NCBI GenBank assembly: GCA_003279945.1
Contig: QCGK01000006.1
Location: forward strand, 27,562 to 91,561
Length of the DNA: 64,000 nucleotides
Reading direction: 5' to 3'
Source of the DNA: Prochlorococcus sp. AG-388-A01
GTDB lineage: Bacteria > Cyanobacteriota > Cyanobacteriia > PCC-6307 > Cyanobiaceae
Shown here: in pieces, positions 55,303-64,000 of the stretch
How the letters are laid out: every line of letters begins with the position of its first letter
Position numbering within the stretch: position 1 is the first letter of the stretch
Position numbers and translations under genes: made by a program
Notes under the pieces: model-generated
Told to the model about the DNA's origin: nothing
Seen by the model: the letters and a program-made list of their open reading frames with translations, nothing else
The model's database searches: none

Positions 55303-55620
55303 TTACTCAACTTTAAATGGATCAGATATTTCTGCACTAGGAGATTCGAATTCCCCAACAGCAACGAACTCTAAACGAAGCTTTAAGAAAGTTATAAATT
55401 TTTTATCGGTTGATATAATTGCTGCTGGAGGAGACGAAATCTTTGCTGTTAAATTAACAAATTGAGTAGTTTGTAAAAAAGATGGATTTTGTAAAAGCCA
55501 AAAATCTATTTCTTTGTTGTTTTCTTTATAGTTCCTCTCCCTCTCTTTCAAAATTTCATCTATTGGTTCTTCAACTGTTAAGAACTTTTCACTTGCCGCG
55601 ACGAAAAAATATTTTGTCAT
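55303..55620 (-). CDS. ycf54: Ycf54 family, Mg-protoporphyrin IX monomethyl ester cyclase subunit
   Basis: KYFFVAASEKFLTVEEPIDEILKERERNYKENNKEIDFWLLQNPSFL, DUF2488/Ycf54 signature. Confidence 0.88.
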   Translation of the reverse strand: MTKYFFVAASEKFLTVEEPIDEILKERERNYKENNKEIDFWLLQNPSFLQTTQFVNLTAKISSPPAAIISTDKKFITFLKLRLEFVAVGEFESPSAEISDPFKVE

Positions 55621-55628
55621 TTTGAAAT

Positions 55629-56345
55629 TTAATTTAATTTAATAAGTGACTTCATTTCACGAACAGACTTTTCTAATCCTACCGCTAAAGCCCTAGCAAC
55701 AATACTATGACCTATGTTTAGCTCGTTCATATTGTTAATTGATGCAATTTTTTTAACATTATTGTAATTAAGTCCATGTCCAGCATTAACAACTAATCCA
55801 AGATCATGTGCTTCATGAGTAGACTCTATAATCTTTTGAAGTTCTTTATACTGATCTTGACCATTTAGTTCAGCATATTTACCTGTATGTAATTCAATAA
55901 ATTTAAACCCTATTTCTTTAGAATAGTTAATCTGGTCACGATGAGGATCTATAAATGCACTTACTTCTATATTTGAATCTTTTAAAGATGCGACATAATT
56001 CTTAAGGTACGTAACATTACTTTTTACATCCAACCCACCTTCAGTAGTTACTTCCTCTCTTTTTTCTGGTACAAGTGTAACGTAATCAGGAAGAAGTTTT
56101 TTAGCAATTTCCAACATTTCTTCTGTAGCAGCCATCTCTAAATTGAGTTTTGTTTTAATAGTTTCCTTCAAAAGAAATACGTCCCTATCTTGTATATGTC
56201 TTCTATCCTCCCTTAGATGGACTGTGATTGAATCTGCCCCTCCTAATTCAGCCAAAAAAGCAAATTGAACTGGGTCAGGCTCTACTGTTTTCCTTGCTTG
56301 CCTTACATTAGCGATATGGTCTATGTTTACTCCTAAAGTAGTCAT
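55629..56345 (-). CDS. pdxJ: Pyridoxine 5'-phosphate synthase
   Basis: LGVNIDHIANVRQARKTVEPDPVQFAFLAELGGADSITVHLREDRRHIQDRDV. Confidence 0.97.
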   Translation of the reverse strand: MTTLGVNIDHIANVRQARKTVEPDPVQFAFLAELGGADSITVHLREDRRHIQDRDVFLLKETIKTKLNLEMAATEEMLEIAKKLLPDYVTLVPEKREEVTTEGGLDVKSNVTYLKNYVASLKDSNIEVSAFIDPHRDQINYSKEIGFKFIELHTGKYAELNGQDQYKELQKIIESTHEAHDLGLVVNAGHGLNYNNVKKIASINNMNELNIGHSIVARALAVGLEKSVREMKSLIKLN

Positions 56346-56455
56346 GATTTCAAAATCTTAGTTTCTAGACAATCTTGTAACCGCCCAATAATAGCTAATA
56401 AAAAATCACAAACAATTAAATTATTAATATATGGTTAATTGAATTTGTATTTAAT

Positions 56456-57130
56456 TTGAATAGAAAATCAGGATATATTTGGTATAAAATAAATCCACTA
56501 TTGGGATTTATAGCAATGTTTGTTACTCAGGACATTGCTTTGAGATTTTTTTTTAGTAAAAAGAAGATAATTAATAATGGTTTTTCGATACCTGTAAATT
56601 CCTCGATTATTTTGGCTCCAACCCACAGATCAAGATGGGATGGACTAGTCATAACTATGGCAATGGGTAGAAGGGTGACCAACAAGGATTGTAGGTTTAT
56701 GGTTACTAAATCAGAAATGAAAGGAATACAAGGTTGGTTTTTAAAAAGACTTGGATGTTTTTCGATAAATCAATTAGCACCATCTCTCTCAGTTTTAAGA
56801 TACGCGATCAAACTTATAGAAAAAGGCGAACAACTAGTTGTTTTCCCTGAGGGTAAAATTAACAAATATGGAACAAAATTAGTTCTCAAAGAAGGTTTAT
56901 ATAGATTAGCGCGATTAGCTACAAAAAAAACAGAATCTATCATTATTATCCCTATCGGAATTGCTTACAGCAAAGTATCGCCAAAATTTAGGGGCGAATT
57001 TTGTTTATCCTTTGGAAAACCAATCGCAATGAATGACTATTTAAAATTTAACATTAAGGAATTTAATGAATTTCTTTATGAAAAAATTATCAAAGAGGAG
57101 GAAACGGCATTAAAAAATGTCGGTAGATGA
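56456..57130 (+). CDS. plsC: 1-acyl-sn-glycerol-3-phosphate acyltransferase (TTG start as called)
   Basis: APTHRSRWDGL (HX4D motif), VVFPEGKINKYG. Confidence 0.85.
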   Translation: MNRKSGYIWYKINPLLGFIAMFVTQDIALRFFFSKKKIINNGFSIPVNSSIILAPTHRSRWDGLVITMAMGRRVTNKDCRFMVTKSEMKGIQGWFLKRLGCFSINQLAPSLSVLRYAIKLIEKGEQLVVFPEGKINKYGTKLVLKEGLYRLARLATKKTESIIIIPIGIAYSKVSPKFRGEFCLSFGKPIAMNDYLKFNIKEFNEFLYEKIIKEEETALKNVGR

Positions 57131-57172
57131 ATCCCCCATAAGTTAGTATTATCTTAATAATTTAATGAGAAT

Positions 57173-57688
57173 ATGAAGTTCTTGAAATTAATTCCAATTT
57201 TATTTATATTTTTTGGAAATTTTCCTTATAAAAATTTAGCTTATGCAGAAGTTAAGGATCCAAATGAATTTAAAGTACTTTCTAATGACAGTGAGACCCT
57301 ATCTATTTCAAAAGTAGAATATTTCATAAAAGAAGGCGACCAATTTATAAAAAATGATGATTTTGATAAAGCCAAAGATTTTTATTTAGATGCAAGAAAA
57401 TTAGCCAAGCAACTCGCGAATTTTTATTCCGATCTAAATACAGCTTTTAAAGGGGTTGATGCAAGAATACCAAATGAAATGCAAAGAAAAGGTAAGGGAA
57501 CACTACAAATTTTGGCAAAAGCAAATGAAAGATTAGCCTCTCTTTACATCAAAGATGGAAGTCCTGAAGTTGCTGTACCCTTACTTATTGAAATAATTAG
57601 AATAATGTCTCCTGACAGTTTAGAAGGTAAAAAGGCTTATGAAAGACTTATCAAACTAGGATTTGTTGAGACAGAATACAAAAATTAA
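57173..57688 (+). CDS. Conserved hypothetical secreted/TPR-like protein
   Basis: Signal-like N-terminus LIPILFIFFGNFPYKNLAYAE, helical repeat-like body. Confidence 0.6.
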   Translation: MKFLKLIPILFIFFGNFPYKNLAYAEVKDPNEFKVLSNDSETLSISKVEYFIKEGDQFIKNDDFDKAKDFYLDARKLAKQLANFYSDLNTAFKGVDARIPNEMQRKGKGTLQILAKANERLASLYIKDGSPEVAVPLLIEIIRIMSPDSLEGKKAYERLIKLGFVETEYKN

Positions 57689-57690
57689 TT

Positions 57691-57921
57691 ATGATTACTA
57701 AAACAGAAGTTATTAATTTAATTACGAAAAAATTACCAAGTTCCCAAGTTTTAGTAGAAAACATCAAGGGAAATGATCATTTGCAAGTAACTGTGATTGC
57801 ATCAGAATTCAATGGATTATCATTAGTTAAACAACATCAGCTAGTCTACTCTGCGCTTAAGGAAGAATTAGCTTCTGAGGCCATACATGCACTGGCATTA
57901 AAAACCGAAACACCAAACTAA
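57691..57921 (+). CDS. BolA family protein
   Basis: 76 aa; ASEFNGLSLVKQHQLVYSAL motif; adjacent to grxD. Confidence 0.92.
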   Translation: MITKTEVINLITKKLPSSQVLVENIKGNDHLQVTVIASEFNGLSLVKQHQLVYSALKEELASEAIHALALKTETPN

Positions 57922-57924
57922 ATC

Positions 57925-58248
57925 ATGGACAATTTAACAAAAGACAAGATACAAAATCTAATTGATACTAATCCTGTAATGGTGTTTATGAAAGGCACTA
58001 AATTAATGCCTCAATGCGGTTTCTCAAACAATGTTGTTCAAATACTTAATTCCTTAGGTGTAGAATTTAATACTTTTGATGTTTTAAGCAATTTCGAGGT
58101 CAGGGAAGGTATCAAAGAATATTCGGATTGGCCAACTATTCCTCAAGTCTACTTAAAAGGAGAATTTCTTGGTGGATCAGATATTCTTATTGAAATGTAC
58201 AATTCAGGATCCTTAAAAGAAAAAATAGAAATTGAATTAGCGTCTTAA
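57925..58248 (+). CDS. grxD: Monothiol glutaredoxin (CGFS type)
   Basis: VFMKGTKLMPQCGFSNNVVQIL, WPTIPQVYLKGEFLGGSDI. Confidence 0.96.
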   Translation: MDNLTKDKIQNLIDTNPVMVFMKGTKLMPQCGFSNNVVQILNSLGVEFNTFDVLSNFEVREGIKEYSDWPTIPQVYLKGEFLGGSDILIEMYNSGSLKEKIEIELAS

Positions 58249-58296
58249 GATAATTATTGAGTATAAATACCGATTTAGTTAATAAAAATTAATATT

Positions 58297-58566
58297 TTAA
58301 ATATTTTTTTTACCAAAAAAACCCTTATTTTCACCTCCACCTGGTTCAATAAAACTTGATGGATCTAAAATCCATCTCTCTATTAATCTTTCTAATTTCT
58401 CTTGATCTCTCTGCTCTAAACTACTGCAATTCCTTAAGGCTTGGAGATAACCATCACTGTATAATTTTAGGTCAGATGGAGTATGAAAACGAGTAACTAG
58501 CTCTTGGCAAGTATCGCAAATTGATTGAAAATGACGAATTGCCTTTGGATTTTCAAATGATGTCAT
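58297..58566 (-). CDS. Conserved hypothetical protein; start re-assigned to Met at 58566
   Basis: MTSFENPKAIRHFQSICDTCQELVTRFHTPSDLKLYSDGYLQALRNCSSLEQRDQEKLERLIERWILDPSSFIEPGG; the longer ORF to 58698 would overlap the divergent regulator start. Confidence 0.7.
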   Translation of the reverse strand: MTSFENPKAIRHFQSICDTCQELVTRFHTPSDLKLYSDGYLQALRNCSSLEQRDQEKLERLIERWILDPSSFIEPGGGENKGFFGKKNI

Positions 58567-58652
58567 AATTCGATAGATTCGGATTTTTTTTTTGCATTTG
58601 TTATACCTTATTAAGGATGATAAAAAATTGCCTGGCCCAACAGTAATTAAGA

Positions 58653-59390
58653 ATGCAATCAACTGAGCAAATCTTAGCTTCAACCCCTGGCGGTTCACAA
58701 TTGCCTACGAGCTCTCAAACTCCCTCAAGAGTTCTTGTTGTTGAACCTCACCCCACACTTAGAACGGTGCTGGTTCAAAGACTTCGCCAAGATGGACACC
58801 TAGCTGCTGCAGTTGGATCAGCGGCAGAAGCAATTGACCTATGCAGAGAACAATCACCTGACCTACTAGTCAGCGCGGAAATTCTTGAGCAAAATACAGC
58901 AATGAGACTAGCCCAACAATTAGGATCCTCCGTAATTGTTCTTACAGCGAGATCAGGAGTCGAAGCTTTAGTAAACCTCCTAGATGAAGGGGCTGATGAT
59001 GTTCTCAGAAAGCCTTTTGGACTAGAGGAGCTAGCAGCTAGATGTAGAACATTATTAAAAAGAGGAAGAATAGGTTTACAAGAAAAAGTTGAAGTTGGAC
59101 CTCTAGAAGTTCATCTTCTTTTGAGGCAAGTCACCCTAAGTGAGAAGCCTGTAGAACTTAGCCCAAGAGAGTTTGCCCTACTCTGCGCACTTCTTATGCC
59201 TCCTGGCATGGTAAGGAGTCGTCAAGAGCTCCTAAGAATGGCTTGGCCCCCATTCAGCGGAGGTCCTAGATCAGTTGATACCCAAGTATTAACATTAAGA
59301 AGAAAATTAGAGCAGGCTGGATTGGGAGAAGGAGGAGGAATAACTACAGTAAGACAACAAGGTTATAGATTTAGCATCGACAATATCTGA
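58653..59390 (+). CDS. Atypical OmpR/PhoB-family response regulator
   Basis: Receiver-like RVLVVEPHP...DLLVSAEIL...VIVLTARS...DDVLRKPF plus winged-helix LSPREFALLCALLMPPGMVRSRQELL...RSVDTQVLTLRRKLEQAG...TVRQQGYRF. Confidence 0.92.
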   Translation: MQSTEQILASTPGGSQLPTSSQTPSRVLVVEPHPTLRTVLVQRLRQDGHLAAAVGSAAEAIDLCREQSPDLLVSAEILEQNTAMRLAQQLGSSVIVLTARSGVEALVNLLDEGADDVLRKPFGLEELAARCRTLLKRGRIGLQEKVEVGPLEVHLLLRQVTLSEKPVELSPREFALLCALLMPPGMVRSRQELLRMAWPPFSGGPRSVDTQVLTLRRKLEQAGLGEGGGITTVRQQGYRFSIDNI

Positions 59391-59893
59391 TATTTAAAAG
59401 CAAAAATTTCTCCAATAATCATTAAAACTGACAAGAACGTTAATACTTTATAAGTCCATAATGGGGATATGTAAGATATATCTTTAATATCAATACCCGT
59501 TTTACTTGAAAAATTTAGTAAAAATTTATCAAAATCCTCAATCCTTTGTGGAATAAGGTAATTATCCCCTTTATTAGTATTGAAGTAAAAAACTTTACTG
59601 CCCTGACTGGTAGGTAAAGATTTGATTAATTTAATGTCTTTCCAATAAATATCCCAATTTTTCCTCCCAAAAATTTTAGAAATAAAATTAGTTTTATATG
59701 AAACTTTTTTATCACAAGTCTCAACGTAATCACTTGTGACCATAACAATTAAATAAAACCCTAAAATGAAAATAATTATTGAAAAATTTTTTAATTCGTC
59801 AATTGAAATAAATGGAATAGGGATTGTAAGCGCTAAGTATAGTGATATTAATGAACTTTTCACAAAAAAAAGAGTCTTAAACTTCTCTATCAT
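59363..59893 (-). CDS. Conserved hypothetical membrane protein
   Basis: 176 aa, TM segments at both ends; tail-to-tail overlap with the response regulator. Confidence 0.6.
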   Translation of the reverse strand: MIEKFKTLFFVKSSLISLYLALTIPIPFISIDELKNFSIIIFILGFYLIVMVTSDYVETCDKKVSYKTNFISKIFGRKNWDIYWKDIKLIKSLPTSQGSKVFYFNTNKGDNYLIPQRIEDFDKFLLNFSSKTGIDIKDISYISPLWTYKVLTFLSVLMIIGEIFAFKYQILSMLNL

Positions 59894-59908
59894 TTTGTAA
59901 GGATCCTA

Positions 59909-61453
59909 CTAGTCTGGCAATTTAAAACTATTTATATTTAATTGTGCACCTATTTTATGAGCACAAGCGTATCCGCTAAAAGCTACTGCATTTAAACCTT
60001 GACCTGGGAAGCATGAATCACCTACGCAATAGAGGTTTTTAATTTTTGTAGTGTTAAAAGGCATTGGCAAAAGTCCGAGCAGCTTTTGATTAGGTATTGG
60101 TCCATAACTACCTTCATATCTACCAAGAAACCTTTTATGGGTTTTAGGAGTGCCAATTTCTTTGTGATCAATGTTATGCTCAAGATTGGGTAAAATTGTT
60201 GAAATCTTATCAACAAGGAATGAAAAGTATTTTTCTTTTTTTTGCAGATATTCTTTCCTCGATAGGCCTTCCCATTCACTCATTGATGAGGGAGTAAATG
60301 CATGAATGATATGCTTACCTTCAGGAGCTAATGAAGAGTCAAGCAAAGTAGGTATAGAAACAAAAATTACTCCTTTTTCACTCTCTAATTCATTCCAATT
60401 CTCAACAATTATATGGTGACAATTAAAGTTATTACTTATCAAATTTTTTTCGACCCCGAGGTGAATTGAGACAAAAGAAGGAGAAGGTTTATAGGTCTCT
60501 GACCACTTATATTCACTTTTTGGTACGTTTTTATTTGCAATTAATCCTTTCTTTTTATCTTTCAGGCCAAATGTATCCCATCTAGTTGAATTGGATACAA
60601 TAATATTTGAGTAAATCTCCTCACCATTTGAGAGCTTAACTCCTACTGCCTTCTTGTCCTTCAAAAGTATTTCAGTAACATTAGCTTTGTAGCGAATTTT
60701 GCTACCTAATTTTTCCATCCCAGAAACCAACTTCTCTGCTATGGTTCCTACCCCACCTTTTGGATAATTTATACCGCCAGCATGCCTATCTGTAAAAACC
60801 ATTCCAGCGTTAATCATAGGAGTTTTAAGAGCTGGCATTACTGACCAACAAAAACATTCTATATCGATAAATTTTAAGAGCTGAGGATCCTTTATAAACT
60901 TTCTGGCGACATCACCAGCATTTACAGGTAACCATCTTGCTAAACCTAAGCAGGATAATGGAGATTTTAAAAAAACCTTGAAAAGATAACTTGGATCCTC
61001 TATTGATAAAAGAGGCATTGAATCTAAACATTTAAAGACCCTTGCACAGGTATCGTAAAATTTTTTGATACCATCCTTTTCTGCGGGGAAAGTTGCTGAT
61101 AATTTATTTATAAACTTATCATAATTTTTATCTACAGAAATACTAAGGTTATTTGGAAGGTGATATTCCAGTTGCACAGGATCAGGAATAGTTTCGCACT
61201 TTTCATTTAAATCTTTCAATGCACGAGTCAATAAATTTGTATAACCTTTATCTCCAAATCCAAATATCATTGAAGCGCCCACATCAAAAGTATAACCTTT
61301 TCTCTTGAAAGAGCCTCCACTTCCTCCTGGAATAATATATTTTTCAAGAACTAAAACTTCAGCTCCTTTAGCAGCTAATTGAGATGCTGTTACTAACCCT
61401 CCTATTCCTGAGCCAATTATGATTGCATCGTAATTTTCTTTATTAGATTTCAT
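59909..61453 (-). CDS. crtH: Carotenoid (prolycopene) isomerase
   Basis: DAIIIGSGIGGLVTASQLAAKGAEVLVLEKYIIPGGSGGSFKRKGYTFDVGASMIFG; GDSCFPGQGLNAVAFSGYACAHKIG. Confidence 0.92.
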   Translation of the reverse strand: MKSNKENYDAIIIGSGIGGLVTASQLAAKGAEVLVLEKYIIPGGSGGSFKRKGYTFDVGASMIFGFGDKGYTNLLTRALKDLNEKCETIPDPVQLEYHLPNNLSISVDKNYDKFINKLSATFPAEKDGIKKFYDTCARVFKCLDSMPLLSIEDPSYLFKVFLKSPLSCLGLARWLPVNAGDVARKFIKDPQLLKFIDIECFCWSVMPALKTPMINAGMVFTDRHAGGINYPKGGVGTIAEKLVSGMEKLGSKIRYKANVTEILLKDKKAVGVKLSNGEEIYSNIIVSNSTRWDTFGLKDKKKGLIANKNVPKSEYKWSETYKPSPSFVSIHLGVEKNLISNNFNCHHIIVENWNELESEKGVIFVSIPTLLDSSLAPEGKHIIHAFTPSSMSEWEGLSRKEYLQKKEKYFSFLVDKISTILPNLEHNIDHKEIGTPKTHKRFLGRYEGSYGPIPNQKLLGLLPMPFNTTKIKNLYCVGDSCFPGQGLNAVAFSGYACAHKIGAQLNINSFKLPD

Positions 61454-61476
61454 TTTGAGCTTTTGGATAATTTATT

Positions 61477-62889
61477 TTAATTAATTTTGGTAAGTGAGTG
61501 ATCTTTTTCAAGAAGAGAATCTAATATTTTTTTAAACCCTTTTAAAGCTTCTGTAGATCTTTCTTGATAAGCTTTATACCTTAATCTTTTATCTTTTATT
61601 TTTTTATTAAGTTCTGGGACTAAACCAAATGAAGCAGGCATAGGCTGGAATTTATTTCTTTTCTGATTAGATAATATTTTATTTTTATTACTAATGAAAT
61701 TTATTAAAGAACCAATTATTGATTCATCAGGCAAAGTAACTGGTTTTTTACCCTTGGCTAATAATGATGCATTTATTCCAGCGAGCATCCCCCCCGCAGC
61801 AGCTGCAGCATAACCTTCCGTACCTGTTATCTGACCAGCTGCTAGAAGATTTTCTCTTTTCATAAATTGAAGTGTAGGCAATAATAATTTTGGAGATTCT
61901 AAAAAAGTATTTCTATGCATTACTCCAAAACGTACAAATTCAGCTTTTTCTAATCCAGGAATCATCCTAAAAATTCTTTTTTGTTCCGACCATTTTAGGT
62001 TGGTTTGAAAACCTACAATATTAAGCAACTTACCTGCAAGATCTTCCATCCTTAATTGGACAATTGCATGAGGCCGATTTTTCAATCTATTTTCCCTATC
62101 ATATAAGTCTCCCCACTTTGGATTCCACAACCCAATAGATTTCAATGGTCCGTATCTCATTGTGTCAATTCCTCTTCTAGCAATTTCTTCTATAGGCAAA
62201 CAAGCTTCAAAGAAATTAGCAGATTCTTTTTCAAAGTCTTTTAAATTAGCTTGTTCTCCTGCTATTAGTTCGTTCCTGAAATGAATATAATCATTTTTAT
62301 TCATTGGGCAATTAAGATAAGCAGGATCTCCTTTGTCGTATCTACTAGCTTTAAAAGCAATCTCTTTGTTAATAGTGTCACCATAAATTATTGGACTAGC
62401 AGCATCAAAAAAATGACAGGCATCGATACCTGTAAAAAATTGAATTTTGTTGGCCAATTTATCCGCAGTTAGTGGACCAGTTGCCAAGATAGTTATATTT
62501 TCTTTGCTTGGGAGATCCAGTTGTTCTAATCTCTTAATTTCGATTAAAGGATGATTAGATAAAGCTTCAGTCAGTGCATTACTAAATTTAGATCTATCTA
62601 CCGCTAAAGCTCCCCCAGCTGGAACAGCAAATTTATCTGCTATTTGAACTATCAATGAATTAAAAAATCTTAGTTCTTTTTGCAATAAACCCGCAGCTCT
62701 ATCTGCACTTAAAGCCCCAAAACTATTACTACAAACTAATTCTCCGCATTCACCCGTATGATGAGCTGGGGTGGATTTGAAAGGTCTCATTTCAACTAAA
62801 ATTACTGGCACGCCAGAATTGGCCACCTGCCATGCAGCTTCAGAACCAGCTAAACCTCCTCCAATTACTATTACTTCTTTTTCTATCAA
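61477..62889 (-). CDS. trmFO: Methylenetetrahydrofolate-tRNA-(uracil-5-)-methyltransferase
   Basis: [87 protein letters not shown]. Confidence 0.96.
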   Translation of the reverse strand: MIEKEVIVIGGGLAGSEAAWQVANSGVPVILVEMRPFKSTPAHHTGECGELVCSNSFGALSADRAAGLLQKELRFFNSLIVQIADKFAVPAGGALAVDRSKFSNALTEALSNHPLIEIKRLEQLDLPSKENITILATGPLTADKLANKIQFFTGIDACHFFDAASPIIYGDTINKEIAFKASRYDKGDPAYLNCPMNKNDYIHFRNELIAGEQANLKDFEKESANFFEACLPIEEIARRGIDTMRYGPLKSIGLWNPKWGDLYDRENRLKNRPHAIVQLRMEDLAGKLLNIVGFQTNLKWSEQKRIFRMIPGLEKAEFVRFGVMHRNTFLESPKLLLPTLQFMKRENLLAAGQITGTEGYAAAAAGGMLAGINASLLAKGKKPVTLPDESIIGSLINFISNKNKILSNQKRNKFQPMPASFGLVPELNKKIKDKRLRYKAYQERSTEALKGFKKILDSLLEKDHSLTKIN

Positions 62890-62895
62890 ATTAGA

Positions 62896-63012
62896 TTAAT
62901 CCTTTCCCAAAAAGTCTCTGTTAAACTGCTCTCTTGCTGGTTTTTGTATATTAAATATAACCCAAGCTAAAGCTGCGATAATAGGTGCGAAAACTACGAT
63001 TGCTCTAAGCAT
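62896..63012 (-). CDS. psbY: Photosystem II protein PsbY
   Basis: 38-aa ORF on minus strand: [38 protein letters not shown]; single TM helix with PsbY pattern. Below the ORF-track length cutoff. Confidence 0.85.
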   Translation of the reverse strand: MLRAIVVFAPIIAALAWVIFNIQKPAREQFNRDFLGKD

Positions 63013-63188
63013 TTTAGAAATTCTGATATTTAACCAATATCCTACCTTTTAACTGTGAATATAGAGAGAATTTTTAATTATTTTTTTCATAAGTTAAGAA
63101 TTGTATTTGTATTGTTCAACTTGAGATAATAAGTTGTTTTTTTTGCCTTTAAAAGGGATAATTTCATATGTACTCAATTTTACAAAAT

Positions 63189-63260
63189 GGGTCGCTAGCT
63201 CAGCGGTAGAGCATCCGGCTTTTAACCGGCTGGTCCTGAGTTCGAATCTCAGGCGACCCA
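63189..63260 (+). tRNA. trnK: tRNA-Lys (anticodon TTT)
   Basis: GGGTCGCTAGCTCAGCGGTAGAGCATCCGGCTTTTAACCGGCTGGTCCTGAGTTCGAATCTCAGGCGACCCA; cloverleaf folds by eye, anticodon loop CTTTTAA. Confidence 0.96.
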
Positions 63261-63677
63261 CATTTTCTTGAATTGAGTAAGTTATTTTTAATAATTACAT
63301 AAACATTCAACACCGTTTATAAATTTAAACTACTAGATATTTATCTACAGTTTATGGATATTCTGTTCCACAATGCTAAATTTGGTACTCAAGATTTTAC
63401 AAATAATGGAATTTTAAACGTACATCGTTAAGTTCCCTTATTAAAATAAATGCCTAATACCAAAAGATGGATCTGAGAATTAATTTGTATTACTTGAAAT
63501 GTAGTATTGATATAAATCTCCCAGTACAGTCAAGGGGAGTCTAAAAATTTATTGTATTTATTATCAATTATGCGATAACGAACAAAAAGCTAAAAGAAAA
63601 CAAAGACCAATAGATTAACTTTCTACATACACATTATTGAGGCATTAATGGAACACATCTTACATTTACTCAACAAA

Positions 63678-63702
63678 TAAATATTTCTGGCAGAAATATT
63701 TA
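63678..63702. promoter_or_regulatory. Perfect 11-bp inverted repeat upstream of hli (operator or 5' hairpin candidate)
   Basis: TAAATATTTCT-GGC-AGAAATATTTA, read directly; start codon lies 64 bp downstream. Confidence 0.45.
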
Positions 63703-63765
63703 AAAATACTTTACAAAGCTTCATATTACCTGTTACAATAGTTTACATATATTACTTTTTTTACT

Positions 63766-63873
63766 ATGACTCCTGAAGCAGAACGTTTTAATGGTTGGGC
63801 AGCAATGTTAGGTTTCGTTGCAGCTGTTGGTGCTTACGTAACTACTGGACAAATTATCCCAGGTTGGTTCTAA
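63766..63873 (+). CDS. hli: High-light-inducible protein (Hlip), 35 aa
   Basis: MTPEAERFNGWAAMLGFVAAVGAYVTTGQIIPGWF; single-helix LHC-like motif. Below ORF-track cutoff. Confidence 0.9.
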   Translation: MTPEAERFNGWAAMLGFVAAVGAYVTTGQIIPGWF

Positions 63874-64000
63874 GATTTCAATCAGAATCCAGAATTAAAA
63901 CTTTATTTTAAAATTTATTCCAATTCTATTCATTATTTTTAATTTTAGAAGTTGGAAAGTCATTTGAAATTTTAAATAGTTATCACTTTTACAGCAAGCT

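Noticed and set aside
58567-58698. N-terminal extension of the minus ORF 58297..58698
   Set aside because: Would overlap the divergent response regulator start; Met at 58566 gives a compact conserved-looking protein.

Overview
This window is a gene-dense, AT-rich stretch of core genome. Protein content, codon usage and gene order indicate a high-light-adapted Prochlorococcus; this is inferred from recognised families, as no search was run. About 57 protein-coding genes, two tRNAs (Glu-TTC, Lys-TTT) and one small RNA can be supported. The small RNA is a clear Yfr1 candidate between trxA and guaB3 on the minus strand. Three short or partial CDSs missing from the ORF track were read directly: the trxA 5' end, psbY (38 aa) and a 35-aa high-light-inducible protein. 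I saw no CRISPR array, transposon, integrase or prophage module, and found no clear novel multi-gene system. The most interesting observations are: (i) an OmpR-type response regulator whose receiver has lost the phospho-acceptor Asp and whose gene is strikingly GC-rich compared with its surroundings; (ii) the Yfr1 sRNA, with one apparent departure from the remembered ultraconserved motif; (iii) a ferredoxin-NADP reductase with a membrane anchor and Lys/Glu/Ala-rich linker instead of a CpcD-like domain; (iv) a diadenylate cyclase plus a truncated PgpH-like 7TM-HD protein, a possible minimal c-di-AMP circuit; (v) convergent gene pairs ending in shared TTAA stop palindromes; (vi) a perfect 11-bp inverted repeat upstream of the hli gene, in an unusually long non-coding gap.
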